A stretch of 64,000 bases of DNA from Hansfordia pulvinata (Eukaryota; Ascomycota; Sordariomycetes; Xylariales), in the NCBI GenBank assembly GCA_006538405.1, contig BJKQ01000003.1, positions 1,798,001 to 1,862,000 on the forward strand. Direction: 5' to 3'. Positions within the stretch are counted from its first letter, which is position 1; each line of letters opens with the position of its first letter. Of this stretch, positions 37,703 through 49,182 are shown piece by piece. The notes beneath the pieces are model-generated. The model did not search any database. It was not told the origin of the DNA and worked only from the letters and a program-made list of their open reading frames with translations. Made by a program: the position numbers and the translations under genes.

Positions 37703-39969
37703 GGTGAAGGAGTTGTGCTGGTGGAGGCAGCGACGGTGTTATGCTGAGATGGATGACGGAAGACGGGGGGATGGCTGGTGGTCGGGTTGAAGCTGATTGA
37801 AGCTGTGAGCAGGTTGGCGGATGGCAGAGAGTGGAAGCAATTGAAGCAGACGAACCAATGCAGGCGGGAGAGAGGGAGGAGGAGGCTGAGAAGGTGGGAT
37901 GTTTGTCAGTGAGGCGGGGTGGGGCACCTTCCGTCACTTTCGGCTGCGGGCAGCGGCGACTGAGGGTCGGCGGGCGCGCGCAAGGGACGGGAGGGTCCCC
38001 GCAAAGGGTCCTGGTCAACAGCTCTTTCCGTTTGTCCACCAAGTGAATCTATTCCCGACCGTCGCAGGATACCCGTGCCTCGTGGAAATTGGCAGGTACA
38101 TGTAGGTACTTTGTTTACTGACAGATCCAATTGAACACCACCGGAATCGCCCATGGTGCGTGTACATACGAGCACGCTGTGTGGAAGCTGCACGGATCTT
38201 GCATCGATGAACGCAGCGGTGTTCCTGCTTGTCCTTTTTCACGCTCGATCCCCGCGTCGCTCGGTTCTCAGACAGCGATGCATCGGGCAATGGGCGGACG
38301 GCGCTGCACACGTTAGGTAGTGGGCGGGTATGAATGGCTACATGAACAGCTGAGGGCCGGGTGTCCTGTGTCACTCCTGCCCCGACTCGACATCTGCCGG
38401 TTGTTGGAATCCGAGGGTCGCAACTGGAAGCTTCTACGAGTACGCACGCAGGTGCAGGTGCACCTTCCGTCCCATTGTCCCTTGCGCCACCGAAAGTGCG
38501 AAGTGGGGGCGGGGCACTCGCATTGTTTGCGCCAATCACAGCTGTCCATTTGCCGTGCTCTTTCGACCAGCGAACCGCCAATTGAGGAAGCCTGAAGAAG
38601 GCCATTCTCAAGGAATGGCACTGCCTCGCAATTCGAACCGACTTCCTCGTCAATTGTTTGATGTTCTTGAACTCAGCTGTCCCATACCAAGCCTTATAAC
38701 CTCTATACATGCATCTCGAGGGGCACCTAGTCAACAATCGTCTACTCTTCTTCTCGAGCTGAGCCAAAGACCCGAGACTGTCCGGCAGGAAGGCTCTTCA
38801 ATAAAGCTCCTTTACAATTATTCATGTCGGTCGATGGTTTGCAATCCACTCGAAGGCCCGTTATTCCAGATTCCAGAGAGTCGATTATGTACCGGCTTCA
38901 GCACAGGACTTCGCGAGTCGCCATGGGTTATCGGCCCAGCAGAGTCCCCTACATTAACAACATGCATCGGTGAACAGCCTCGCACGCGTGCGTCTTCTAC
39001 TCCGCTCCACGCGAGTGATGCATGCCGTTTGATGAAGCCCAAAAGATATGTGTAGTAAAAGGCCCCAGTTGGATGGGCGCGGCTGACAGCAAAGCCGCCA
39101 TGAATCGTTTTGGCAGGCAGTACCTGTTTGAAAAAGAAAAGGCTGATAGAGATGCCGGCGGCAACGGGATGTTAAAAGCGGAGAGTTGCATGTCATCAGT
39201 TGGACGGTTCTTGGCCTTCTTACTCGTCGTCCCCCACAGGCGCTCCAGCTCGTCTCACGATCCTCGCTGCCCCACAGGGCTTCTCAACCACGCACGCCAC
39301 GCACCCACGCTGTGTAGAGACTGCGTAGTGGCCCACAAGACTATGTGACTAGTGCCAGCGGCTATGCAAGCACGCATATGCCATCAAGACGACCGCCAGC
39401 CGGCTCGAGGCGCTTCCTGTCAGTGCCGCGTTCTGTCTGTTGCCGGCGGCACTTGCGCAGTCCTCAACTGTGTCTCTTCTCTCTGCCCCTTGCCGTAGCC
39501 CCGATTCTAAGTCGCTGCATGAGGAAGACCACCCGCGCTTACGCTGCCGGCTGGGCCTCGCCTCTGCTGCCGGCGGCTAGTGGATGCCTCCGACATGCAG
39601 AACCGCCGTGGAATGTGGACCGACTTCACGGTGCCAGCCGCTCGCAGTCTTCGCTACCAATTCTGCAGAGCGTGGAGCCCGCCGTGTGGTCAAGCTCGCA
39701 TCACGGCCTCCCCTTCGTAGGACCATTCGAAGTGTTACGCGCTGTCTCTATATATTTTTAGTCCTTGATGCCGTGAAGACTCCTCAATTCGTGATGCGAT
39801 GAGCAGCTATTAAAGTGTCGAGACTCCCCAGCTCTGTCAGTCAATTTCCTCTTCATTATCTCCTTTTTACTCTCAAGCCAGGAATTCTCTGGAGAAAAGG
39901 AAAACTCCAACGTCATTCACGGACCAGACAGCGATAATCAGGGGTTTTACCACGGACTGCCAACCCACC
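37703..39969. other. Divergent intergenic region between CyP40 and the hydrolase gene
   Basis: Contains the two promoters. The first 200 bp left of the hydrolase start and right of the CyP40 start are C/T-rich on the coding strand. A 250-codon minus-strand frame at 38015-38767 lies here but has no domain or codon-bias support. Nothing else is recognised. Confidence 0.5.
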
Positions 39970-41415
39970 ATGAGATTCGGATCCCTCAGCTTCAGCAGCA
40001 GGCCCGCGCCCTCGCCCAAGGCCGCGCCCTCTTACAGGCCATGGACCATACACATCAGCGGGGTGCCCCACGAAGACCCAGAAGTCTCGAGGAGGAGCTC
40101 CGCTTGATGTGTCGTGGACAGCAGCCGCAGATCCAGACAATAACTTGCCATTCCCTGCTCGTGGGCCGCGCCACTGTCTCTGTCCTCACGTCCCTGTCTG
40201 ATGAAGAGCTCGCCGATGTGTTGTTGGCACTGGACATGGCCCGCCGCCCCTGCCGTGCTTATTATTACTCGGCCAAGTTCGAAGGGTTCTTGCCTTTATG
40301 TGCTAGTGGCGCCCAGGGAGAAGTTGAGTGAGTTTGAGCCTACCTTTCGCTGTCGAAGACCCCCGCCCCCGACTGCTAACCGCTGAACTGCTCTCTTCAG
40401 TGTCATCGCGGTTACTGGGATGGGCGGTCACGCAATCGGATCTTGGAAGTCCCCCAACAAGGACAGCAGCGAAGTCTGGATCCGCGATTTCTTCCGCGAG
40501 GACAAGCTCAAGGTTCGAAGCTTCACGTACGGATATGACTGCGGGCTCCAAGGAAACGTCCTCGAGGTCACCTTGGAGATTCTCGGCCATTTATTCCTCA
40601 CTCAGCTTCTGGCCCACATCCGGCGATGGGTGAGTTGATACCAGGGTCTTGGGGACTGGGTAGTGCCGAGACGAATGCTGACGACAAAACCCCAAGCCCC
40701 ACCGCCCCATCATCTTCATCGCCCACAGCTTCGGAGGGTTGATGATCAAAGCGGTGAGGACGATGAGCGCCGCACGAGGCTTGGCTGTGACGAGAGACCG
40801 CGAGCTGACCTTGACGCGCAGGCCTTGAACCGGGCAAAGACGGATTATCCGGATGAGCACAAATATTTGCTGAAGGCGGTCCAGGGGTTCCTCTTCTTCG
40901 GCGTTCCTAATGAGGGGCTGCGGAATGAGTCACTCAGGGTGCTGGTGAACGGCCAGCCCAACGAGTTCTTTGTCGATCAAGTCGTGGTTGACGACAGCGG
41001 GTGCGCGCCCAAATGCTTGTTTGCCCAGGCCTCAATGTTTACAGCGTCTTTCGGCAGAGACCCTTCACGGATCGTCAACTTCTACGAGACGCTCCCAAGC
41101 AGCACCGTCGAGGTGAGTAGGGAGGGGCACGGGATCACCATGACCAGAACGCTGGGCTGAACATATCTGCTTGCCCAGCTCGATCGCAACGGCAAGGGCC
41201 GATTGACTGGCTCCAAGAAAATCGTCGTCACCAAGAGCTCTGCTACGGCGGCTAGCTCGGGGAGAGGAGACGGCATACCCATCGCCACGGATCACAGATC
41301 TCTTGTCAAATTCAGCAGCAGAAAGGACCCCAACTATCAGCTTGTGAAGCTCCACCTTCTCAAGCTGCTGGCATCGACAAAGCCCGTGGCGACGCCGTGT
41401 CGTCCTGGGTATTGA
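39970..41415 (+). CDS. Alpha/beta-hydrolase domain protein related to N-terminal domains of fungal NLR-like proteins; one frameshift
   Basis: Five exons: 39970-40327, 40401-40629, 40697-40753, 40822-41112 and 41179-41415, with GTGAGT/GTGAGG donors. The first exon changes frame near the C run at 40066-40069 (GVP motif). Allowing one missing base there, all phases close at 390 residues. Family hallmarks are the N-terminal SYRPWTIHISGVP, VIAVTGMGGHAIGSWK, VWIRDFFRED, the YGYD motif, and a nucleophile elbow AHSFGGLMIKA with Ser at about 207 (variant of GHSLGG). The GFLFFGVPNEGL motif follows. In fungi this domain usually precedes a NACHT/NB-ARC and repeat region, or stands alone. Here the stop comes soon after the hydrolase domain, so it is a stand-alone or truncated form. 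Substrate is unknown. The start at 39970 has a good context (cccaccATGa). Confidence 0.8.
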
Positions 41416-41887
41416 ACGAGTCGATCCAAACATGCCGAAGCAGGTTGTCACACCTAATGATACGGGGATCCCGAAGCTTCCGGTCGCGAGGGACCCGCAA
41501 GCCCGGTGTGTTTGGTTAGCCTTGGTCTTGGGCCACGGAGATACACGCTGGATCCACGTCTTTATTGTTCAACAATAATCTGATGTGAAGCGGAACGACC
41601 TTTGGTGCTCACAGCTATCGTCGGCCGAAGTTTGAAGGCCCCGCTGGACGTTCGGCTTTCTGACACGCTGTGAGCTGTGAGCCAGCAGGTCAAGGCCATG
41701 AGCCCCGTCTCAGTGGCATTCTTGTATGCTAAGCAATATGTACCAATAATTCGACTGATGGCCACCGTGAAAGAAGGCGTCCTGGTACTGACTGACCGGG
41801 GCCATCGACCGCGAAGAGACATCCCTTCGTCCAAAGTCGCCGAGGATGTCGATGATCGACCTCCGGCCCTCGGGAGGCGCGTCTCAC
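41416..41887. other. Short convergent intergenic region
   Basis: About 470 bp between the 3' ends of the hydrolase gene and the sugar transporter gene. No feature is recognised beyond presumed 3' UTRs. Confidence 0.5.
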
Positions 41888-44078
41888 TCACTGGAGCCCC
41901 TTCTCGCGGATCTCGGCGGCGCGCCTCTCGACGTCCTCCATCATGCCGGCGGCGTACGCGGCCCGGTCGGAACCGGGCACGACCCAGGGGGCGCGGCCGA
42001 AGAGGTGGTTCATCTCCTCGAGGGGCAGGCGCTTGGTCTCGGGCAGCAGCAGCCAGAAGAAGGCGGCGTTGGTGAGGTTGCAGACGGCGAAGAGGACGAA
42101 GTAGCGCCAGCCGACGGCGGCGACGGCGACGGGTGTGACCTGCCCGATCATGGTGTTGAAGGCGAAGCTCGTCATGGTGGCGATCGAGACGCCCTTGCTG
42201 CGCGTCCGCGTGTCGAAGATCTCGGCGGGGATGATCCTTTTCTCCGGTGTTCTCGGGTTAGAGAACTCTGGTTTCGACTTTTGGGGAGGTAGATAAGTCT
42301 GCCGAAAGGAGGTGAGCTAGGTACTCACCATGATAGAGGCCCGCAAGCGTAGGAGAACGAGATGTTGTAGAGCCAGGTCCTGTTTGATATCCTGGTCAGA
42401 AGTTCGGCCCCAAACACAAGAAGGGCGCCATCTGAGAGACACCCACATGATGATGAACCCCCACCCGGCCGTGCTGCTGGAGTTGGTGTGCGGAGGGAAC
42501 AAGGCTGCGCATGGGTCAGCATATAAGCGTACATCTTCATTATGTTCTCCCCATAGCCTCCCTTTTGCTCCGCGCTCAGGCCAACGTACCCAGGAGGACG
42601 GTGATGATGACAAACAGGAGGCTGTTGACGAGGTTGCCGCTGAGCAGGACCGGGCGGCGCCCGAACTTGTCAATGGTCAGCATGCAGGCGGCCTGCGCGA
42701 CGAGGGCGAGGATGCTGTTGATGGCCTGGTACTTGAGCGCGTTGTCCGCCGAGATGCCGATCTGCGCGAAGATATCGACCGAGTAGTACTGCACCGCCGA
42801 CACGCCCGTCATCTGCGTCGCGGCCTGGATGGCACAAGAGAGGAACAGGCGGCGGAACGACGACCTGGGCCCCCCGGCGAAGGGAAAAGTTTTTGCCACA
42901 GCGGTCAGCAAGGATCCTGGGACAGGCTCGGGCGATGGTGGGCTGGGCTGGGGAGGGTTTCTGTGTGGGAGCATCAGCCCGCCTACCTGTTCGTGAACAG
43001 CTCCTTGTAGCTCTTCGCCTCGTTCTCGTGTTCGAAGGCGATGGACTCCTGCGTGGGACAATGTGAGCCGGTCTGGCGACCCCCGACAGATCGTCTGGGG
43101 GTTGCTGAACGGTACCTGAATCTGCGCAAACTCGGCCCTGACCCAGGCGTCCTCGACGTCCCCGGAGGCGTGCAGCTGGGCCAGAGTGCGGAGGCCGTCG
43201 TCGGGGCGGCTGTGGTCGATGAGCCACCGCGGGCTCTCGGGGAACAGCAGGATCAGGGCGGCGAGGACGACGGCCGGGACGATCTGGATGCCCAGGGGAA
43301 CGCGCCACTGGCCGTCGTCGGCGATGTTGACGAAGCAGCCCCAGGACACCCAGCCGGCAATGAGCGCTCCGATGCCCAGCATGAACTGCTGCAGCCCCGT
43401 GACGCGGCCGCGGATGGAAGGGTGGGCTATCTCGCCCTGGTAGACCGCTAGACTTCCCGGTCAGCGCGTGCGAGGAGTCGGCAGGCTCGCAAAGAGGGCG
43501 ACTTTCACTGGCCAACTCACTGTCAAGCCAACGTTAGCACGTTGATGACGCAAGTCGCAATGACACCCGCGGAGCACCAACCGTATGATCATGGTCAAGA
43601 AGCCGACCCCGAGACCAGCGATAGCCCGTCCGGCGTAGAGGTAGTTGAGCGTCTGCGCGGCTGTCTGGAGACAGCCCCCGAGAATGAAGATCAAAGCACC
43701 TATCAGGATGGTATACCGCCGCCCGAGCCAGTCGCCGGAAGGCCCGGCGAAGAAAGCCCCGAAGAACGCGCCGCCGGTGAAGAGAGACACCACAGCGCCG
43801 CTGGCAGGGCCCAAGGCGTCAGCAAGGAGAGGAGAGCAGCTGTGGCTGACAGGAGCTACTGACTTTTGCGGAGCGGTGGGGTTGTTGAAGGTTCTCGCGT
43901 AGGCAGTGCCCCCAACGACCTCGGCGATGACACCAAGATCGTATCCGTAGAGCACCGAGCCCATGGAGGCGAAGACGCCGACGAGAAACTGGCAGGGCCG
44001 TCAGCACCTCGTCGTGAGGCCTTCCGATCGGATCGCGTGCCCCGTGGCTAGACATACCTGGTAAGTGTGCGGGTTCAT
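41888..44078 (-). CDS. MFS sugar transporter, ten exons including an 11-nt microexon
   Basis: Exons on the minus strand are 44078-44058, 43988-43864, 43800-43582, 43519-43509, 43447-43116, 43048-42987, 42864-42590, 42504-42447, 42379-42329 and 42236-41888. They sum to 1503 nt, 500 residues, with every junction in phase and GT-AG borders. Family signatures are GYDLGVIAEV in TM1, the DWLGRRYT loop after TM2, PESPRWLI (195-202) before the central loop, DKFGRRPVLLSG after TM8, SWIIPAEIFDTRTRSKG and LLLPETKRLPLEEMN at the end of TM12. Length and motifs fit a plasma-membrane sugar/H+ symporter of the fungal hexose/quinate-like group; substrate cannot be read. Unspliced frames run through several introns, notably 43801-43863, which is a multiple of three. 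The start MNPHTYQ lies on a 21-nt exon with a strong Kozak context (gccgccaccATG). Confidence 0.92.
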
Positions 44079-45165
44079 GGTGGCGGCCTTGACACACTGG
44101 CGTGGCGAAACCTTGTATCAAGCCATTGGTAGACCTATCGGGCTCGTCGGACACTGCGAGGAGCGCGTGAAGGAGAAGCAACTGGTCTTATAGCATCACG
44201 TCCACAGTCGTCACCACAGCACTGGGATGGGCTGGGCTGGGCTGAGCTGGGAACGGGACGCGAGCTGGCCGCGAGGTCTAGACAACGACAGCGGCGCATC
44301 CGGACCGACCCCCTCGTCGATTCAATGCGACATGACTGGAGGAGGACGAGCCATGTGATTTCCAGAGGTTGATGCGCTCCAATGGAAAGAGGATCCAAGA
44401 CGTCGGCGCCAGGGCTGGATATAGTTGGGGTATCCCGGGCCGGCCGACGAGGATAGGCGCGGTGCGGAGAAGGCCCATGGGGGTAATATTGAGCTGAAGG
44501 GTCGGGCATTCGGGCTACATGGGGCTTGCTCGAGGGGGCCTGGACGCGGCATGGCATGGCGAGGAGAGGAGAGACCGGTCGTGTGTTCGCGGGAGGGTGA
44601 CTAAGACGTGGAACTTCGGGACGAAACCCCGACGACATGCCTGTCGACCGGATATATCGATCGTGTGACGTTCTGCACACGCCTCGACCCCCACCTGTGG
44701 AAAGGTCTCAAAGGCCTCGCAGAAGACGCAGAAGGCAATCCTCTACTAGGAAAGAGCTATATACTGAGCCCTCCTTTGTGTCCCAATTTTCTGGACCTGG
44801 TATCTGATTCAGGGCCTTTCCAGTTGATAGTTGACAGTTGACAGCTGATAGAGTCTAGGGGCTCTGTGCTCGGGCAACCGCCTGGAGAGAGACATAGTTT
44901 CGGCTTTTTCGTTCTTCAAGTTTCTTGGCCATTGCGGGGATGATATAGGATGCTGGGCTTGTGGGATTCCATTTATTCTGCTCGGATGGCTTATGCAATG
45001 TCTACATGTAATGCCCACTTTTTCGAGAAGAAGTCAGTGTAGGGCGCCCCCACCGCGCCACAGCCCGAAACGCGCTGTGGAGGAGGGGACCTGGACCTCT
45101 CCCAGGGCTACCAGTTGGGCGTACGAGCACTGGGCAAACAGCACCGCAACGCCTCGGGTCAGCAA

Positions 45166-45190
45166 CAGCAGCAGCAGCAGCAGCAGCAGC
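45166..45190. repeat. (CAG)n trinucleotide run
   Basis: About eight CAG units, non-coding as far as can be seen; antisense frames that read it as poly-Cys/Leu are artefacts. Confidence 0.9.
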
Positions 45191-45219
45191 GTTGCAGTGG
45201 AACCCACCCTGGAGTGCTA

Positions 45220-45315
45220 GAGTCCCTGAGTGCCCGAGTCCCTGAGTGCCCGAGTCCCTGAGTGCCGAGTGCCTGAGTGCCCGAGTGCCTGAGTGCCCGA
45301 GTGCCCGAGTGCCTG
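45220..45315. repeat. 8 bp minisatellite (GAGTGCCY / GAGTCCCT)
   Basis: About twelve near-perfect tandem copies of an 8-mer alternating between GAGTCCCT, GAGTGCCC and GAGTGCCT, with one 7 bp unit. It lies upstream of the tyrosine-phosphatase gene. Confidence 0.85.
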
Positions 45316-45590
45316 GAAATGAGAGCATCCAAGATTGGATGGAGCTTGACGGGTGCCGATGACGTTGGCGGGGCCGCCACCAGCCCACCTGCACAAGCTT
45401 CAATTGCGTCGAGGGGCTTTCTTCACCAGAGAGTAGCCCTCCTATAGCAAATCAATCACGACGATAACGACAACCACAGCCCAGAACAGCCCAGCCCTCC
45501 AGCGCCCTCTCCCTTCCTCATCCCCCTCGACTCTGAATCAGAACCAGCCAGCCAAGCGGACAGACACCACGCACCACCCAAACCTCCGCC

Positions 45591-46441
45591 ATGGCCGACA
45601 AGTCGCCCAACCAGGTCTCCGTCCTCTTCGTCTGCCTCGGCAACATCTGCCGCTCCACCATGGCAGAGGGCGTCTTCCGCTCCCTCGTCGGCCCCGACTC
45701 TCCCTACCACGACCGCATCGCCCGCGTCGACTCGTGCGGCACAGGTAAGCCTGCTTGCTGCTCTCCCAGCCCAGCTAGCCGCGCCACCCCTCTCGGCCTC
45801 CTCAGGGTTTTCCCGCTCCCGCTCCCGCCCCCGTCCATCTCGCTGCCTGACTGACACCTTCGCCCCTCCCCGCCTCTACAGGCGCCTACCACGAGGGCGA
45901 CCCGCCCGACGAGCGCACCATGTGGACGCTGCAGGGCAAGGGCGTCACCGACTACACCCACCAAGCACGCCAGGTACGATCTCTTCCCCATGATCTTGCG
46001 GAGGGCTGGGTTTGGGGTTTGGGGGGGGACGTGAGTCGGGGAACCGAGACAGGAGCCGCGCGACCCGACAAACTTATCCCCCCTCCACCCGCGAGATACC
46101 TCCCAAAGGCCCCAGACGACGACCACGACCGACTGACTGTCCGGCGGCGACACGCGCTTTCGCGCAATGCACAGATCCACGAGCGCGACTTCCACGACTT
46201 CGACTACATCCTGGCCATGGACAACAGCAACCTGTCGAACCTCGAGCGGTGGCAGAACCGGGCCGCCGCCCGCGACGGCAAGGCCCAAGTCAAGCTCTTC
46301 GGCGAGTACTCGGGCACGGCCCGCAAGGAGCAGATCCAGGACCCCTACTACTCGGGCGGCAACGCCTTCGACAAGGCCTACCAGCAGGCCAAGAGGTTCT
46401 CCGAGAACTTCCTGCGCGAGGTCTTCCCCGACGTCGAATGA
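45591..46441 (+). CDS. LTP1: Low-molecular-weight protein tyrosine phosphatase
   Basis: Exons 45591-45744, 45882-45973 and 46175-46441 give 170 residues with exact phases (donors GTAAGC and GTACGA; acceptors TACAG and CACAG). The P-loop is at the N-terminus, VCLGNICRS, with nucleophile Cys15, Arg21 and Ser22 of the C-x5-R-S signature. The general acid is Asp138 in DPYY. The middle contains DYTHQARQ then FDYILAMDNSNL, typical of eukaryotic LMW-PTPs. These cytosolic enzymes hydrolyse phosphotyrosine through a Cys-phosphate intermediate. Length equals the usual 155-175 residues. The start is preceded by tccgccATGg. An A15 run follows the stop directly. A 304-codon antisense frame over this gene is a shadow. 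Confidence 0.95.
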
Positions 46442-46805
46442 AAAAAAAAAAAAAAGAGGGGGAAGGGGGTCCAGGTCAAGTGCGGGAGAGAATAGAAGAC
46501 TGCCGCGAGAAGAAGAATGGCACAGGCGGGCGGGCGGGGAGGTGGCTTGCTCCAACCCGCGCACCGCGCTTATAAGTGGCGGCGATGCTGTGTCCGCGTG
46601 TGCCTCACGATGGGGCATTGCGATTCCTGATCATGATGGACTGAGCGAGCAAGCAAGCGAGTTTGCGAACGATACCAGCGCCCCGACTGATAGACGAATA
46701 GACTTGGTAAACTTGCGAAAGCCTTCACAATAGGAAGAAGAAAAAAGGAGATCTAGCCGAGAGCCCTGCCAGCACCACAGCGTGGGCTGTTGGACACGGA
46801 GTTTG
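46442..46805. other. 3' flank of the phosphatase gene
   Basis: Starts with an A-rich stretch adjoining the stop codon and includes a purine-rich segment and presumed 3' UTR. No gene recognised before the 5S TATA box. Confidence 0.5.
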
Positions 46806-46811
46806 TATATA
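46806..46811 (+). promoter_or_regulatory. TATA box of the 5S rRNA gene
   Basis: TATATA lies at -31 to -26 from the first base of 5S rRNA. Filamentous ascomycete 5S genes are known to carry a TATA element at about -30 in addition to the internal control region. Confidence 0.75.
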
Positions 46812-46836
46812 GTGTGACGAAAGCGTCGCCTCTACC

Positions 46837-46955
46837 ACATACGACCATAGGATCAGGAAAATTCGGGATCCCGTCCGCTCTCCCATAGACAAGCCTGTTA
46901 CCGTTGGATTAGTAGTTGGGTCGGTGACGACCAGCGAATCCCCAATGTTGTATGT
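46837..46955 (+). rRNA. 5S ribosomal RNA
   Basis: Begins ACATACGACCATAGG and ends TTGTATGT, the ends forming helix I (ACATAC with GTATGT). The conserved CCCGTCCGCTC core, the internal promoter TTAGTAGTTGGGT, and CCAGCGAATCCC are all present. Length is about 119 nt and a T5 terminator follows. Compared with the common Sordariomycete sequence, helix IV reads GGTCG-GTGA-CGACC instead of GGTGG-GTGA-CCACC, a compensatory swap that keeps pairing. Single dispersed 5S genes are normal in filamentous ascomycetes. The last base may be 46954-46956. Confidence 0.95.
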
Positions 46956-49138
46956 TTTTGATCTTTTGCTGTCTCGTCTTTTGGCTCCAGAACCGGTGTC
47001 TGCTGATTGTAATGCCTGCTGTGAACTGTTTGACTGTTTACCTGAAAGCTGGAGGGTGTCAGAGCCACACCGGACGGGCCTCCGCACGGACTGAAGCGCT
47101 GGCACCTTGAGCACCGCTCACGTGTGAAGAGCGACAACAACCGGCCCTGGTTGGACGGATACCCGCCGACTGCCACATACTCGCGCTCGCCCGCCAAGGC
47201 CACACGCGCCCGCGTGTATAGCAAACACGGCACAGCAATCGCAGTGTCCAGCCGCCCGTCCAGATGTTTGCCTCTCTAGAGAGAGGGGCCCGGGGTTGGA
47301 GCCCCATTCGCGTGGAAGCGCCCGCCAGTACACTCTGGCGCCAGAGTGCAGGACTCGTGTGGAGGGACCGCCAGTCGGCGCGGTTCCCAGCAATGAGGAA
47401 CAGTGGGGAGGGGGTCGTGGTCCAGCCAATCACCAATCAGGCCGGATCGAGCCCTCTCTGGGAGGGTGAAAAAGGGGCTCAGCGCAGCCCGCGGTTAGCG
47501 GGGGAGAGAGAGAGAAGATGGGCAAGGCACAGGGAGGAGGGGCAGGTTCCTCCACCCCCGGACCCCAAAGCTGGGCTGGAAAGTGGGACACTGGAGGAAC
47601 TTGCAGCTAACCAGCCGCGATGAGAACGAGGTGGGCGCGTGGGCGCATGGCGTGGCATGGCATGGCATGGTGAGCTACGAGTGCCTACTCGTGCCCGCCC
47701 TGCGAGTAGTTCGTCCTCGTCCAGCAGCGCGCGGCCAGGATTGCGGCCGTCGCATACATACTCGTATGGGGTGGATGGTAGGGGGCCCGGGGGCCCTTCC
47801 TCGATCGCGTCCCCCAACTGGGCTTGCGCTACCTCTTGAGGAACGCCCACAAGAGGAACGCCCACTCGAGTCGGGCTGGGTGACTTTCATCCACCAGACC
47901 GGCCAACGGGTGCTAAGGTAAGGATGTGCGGCGGTAGGAGCGATGATTTGTGTGATCATGCTCATTGTCGCGGCATGAAGCCGAGGCAGTCTGGAGGGCA
48001 AAGATCTTTGTCCACGTGTATCTCGAGCCCAGAAAGCCCTACAAGGAGTACCTACCTACCAATTCGTACGAGTATGGGGAGCGCGGGAGGTACTCGTACC
48101 CAACTCCCGTCGGCACCCTCAGGTTTGTAGGCTAATCGGTATTCCAACCATGTACGTGTCCGAGTACCGCCCTTGTATCAGCTTCAGAGACGGAAGCCAA
48201 TGGAGGTACTCGTCAGCAGCTTGAAGCGGGGTCGACTCCTTTGGCAGACCCCTGGCTAATAAGACGACATCTTGATGACATGCATCCATTGGGAGTGCTG
48301 GGCCAGTCCAGTAGCCGCCGTGACGTGCGCGGACGGCCCTTACGAGTACTCGTAGTCATGATGCTGCCAATCTCCAGCGGCTCGGGCGGTGACCTTGCTG
48401 GCAAACCTCCAGACATCTGTAGTATGAATGCTTTCGCGCGTACCTAGACGCGGTACGGGTAGATAATTCATACAGAGCTAATGCACCTGGGTTCTTCTCC
48501 CTGTTGGTAGTCGAGCTGTGACCCCGCTGCCTGGGGTGATCTGAGATGCCATTCATGGATGACCGTACGAGTGGCTAAGGTAATCTACCCCAATGATGCT
48601 TGTACAGCGAGATACGTGGACGGGCAGGTACCCAATCCAAACAACATCGAATGTCACCACCAAGTTAGGTATACCTGGGTCTCACCTCCAACCGCATGTA
48701 ACTGACCCAGCAATTCCTGTCCTGCCCTGTCCTCAGAGTCTTGCCAAAGAAATCCCCCATTGCACCGTGCAGACATCTGCTCCTTGCCTGCTGGCTGGCT
48801 GCCTGCTTGCCTGCTTGCTTACTCGCGCAGGTGTTCCTCCCAACCAGCTAACACCAGCCCGCGTGCCTGAGCCGGGTCCACGAAGGATCCAGCCCAGCGA
48901 TCTCCATCCTTCAGCCTTCTATTAGCCAGGGACGAGAGCGCGGCGCTCCCTGTCCGCCCGCCGGGGACATTCTATAATTATCGCCACATATAAGAAGCGA
49001 AGCTCTCGGGCGATCAGCCAAGCTGGCTTCTGCTGCGGCTCCCTCTTTCTCAGTTTCCATTCCCTTCCTGATAGAATTCACCTTGCGCGGCCCTTCGTCC
49101 ATCTCGTTGAAGAGATATTTGCAACCTCGGGTGCACTC

Positions 49139-49182
49139 ACCTACCTACCTACCTACCTACCTACCTACCTACCTACCTACCT
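49139..49182. repeat. (CTAC)n microsatellite
   Basis: About ten uninterrupted CTAC units, upstream of the MAP kinase gene. Confidence 0.92.

Larger units (their letters stand above)
44079..45590. promoter_or_regulatory. Divergent promoter region of the transporter and phosphatase genes
   Basis: About 1.5 kb between two divergently transcribed genes. It contains a (CAG)n run and an 8 bp minisatellite (listed separately) and no supported gene. C/T-rich sequence just before 45591 is a likely leader of the phosphatase gene. Confidence 0.55.

Noticed and set aside
38015..38767. 250-codon minus frame upstream of CyP40
   Set aside because: No domain, mixed composition, no signal peptide, and it overlaps other frames in likely promoter DNA; length is within chance for this base composition.
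42576..43382. 268-codon minus frame as a complete protein
   Set aside because: It reads through two introns of the sugar transporter; splicing restores the conserved ESIAFEHENEAKSYKELFTNR-type loop and correct phases.
45166..45190. CAG run as part of a coding polyQ protein
   Set aside because: No supported frame crosses it with flanking protein-like sequence; it lies in a divergent promoter region.
45704..46618. 304-codon open frame on the minus strand
   Set aside because: It is antisense to the exons and introns of the LMW tyrosine phosphatase, whose motifs are unambiguous; the frame results from GC-rich codon bias.
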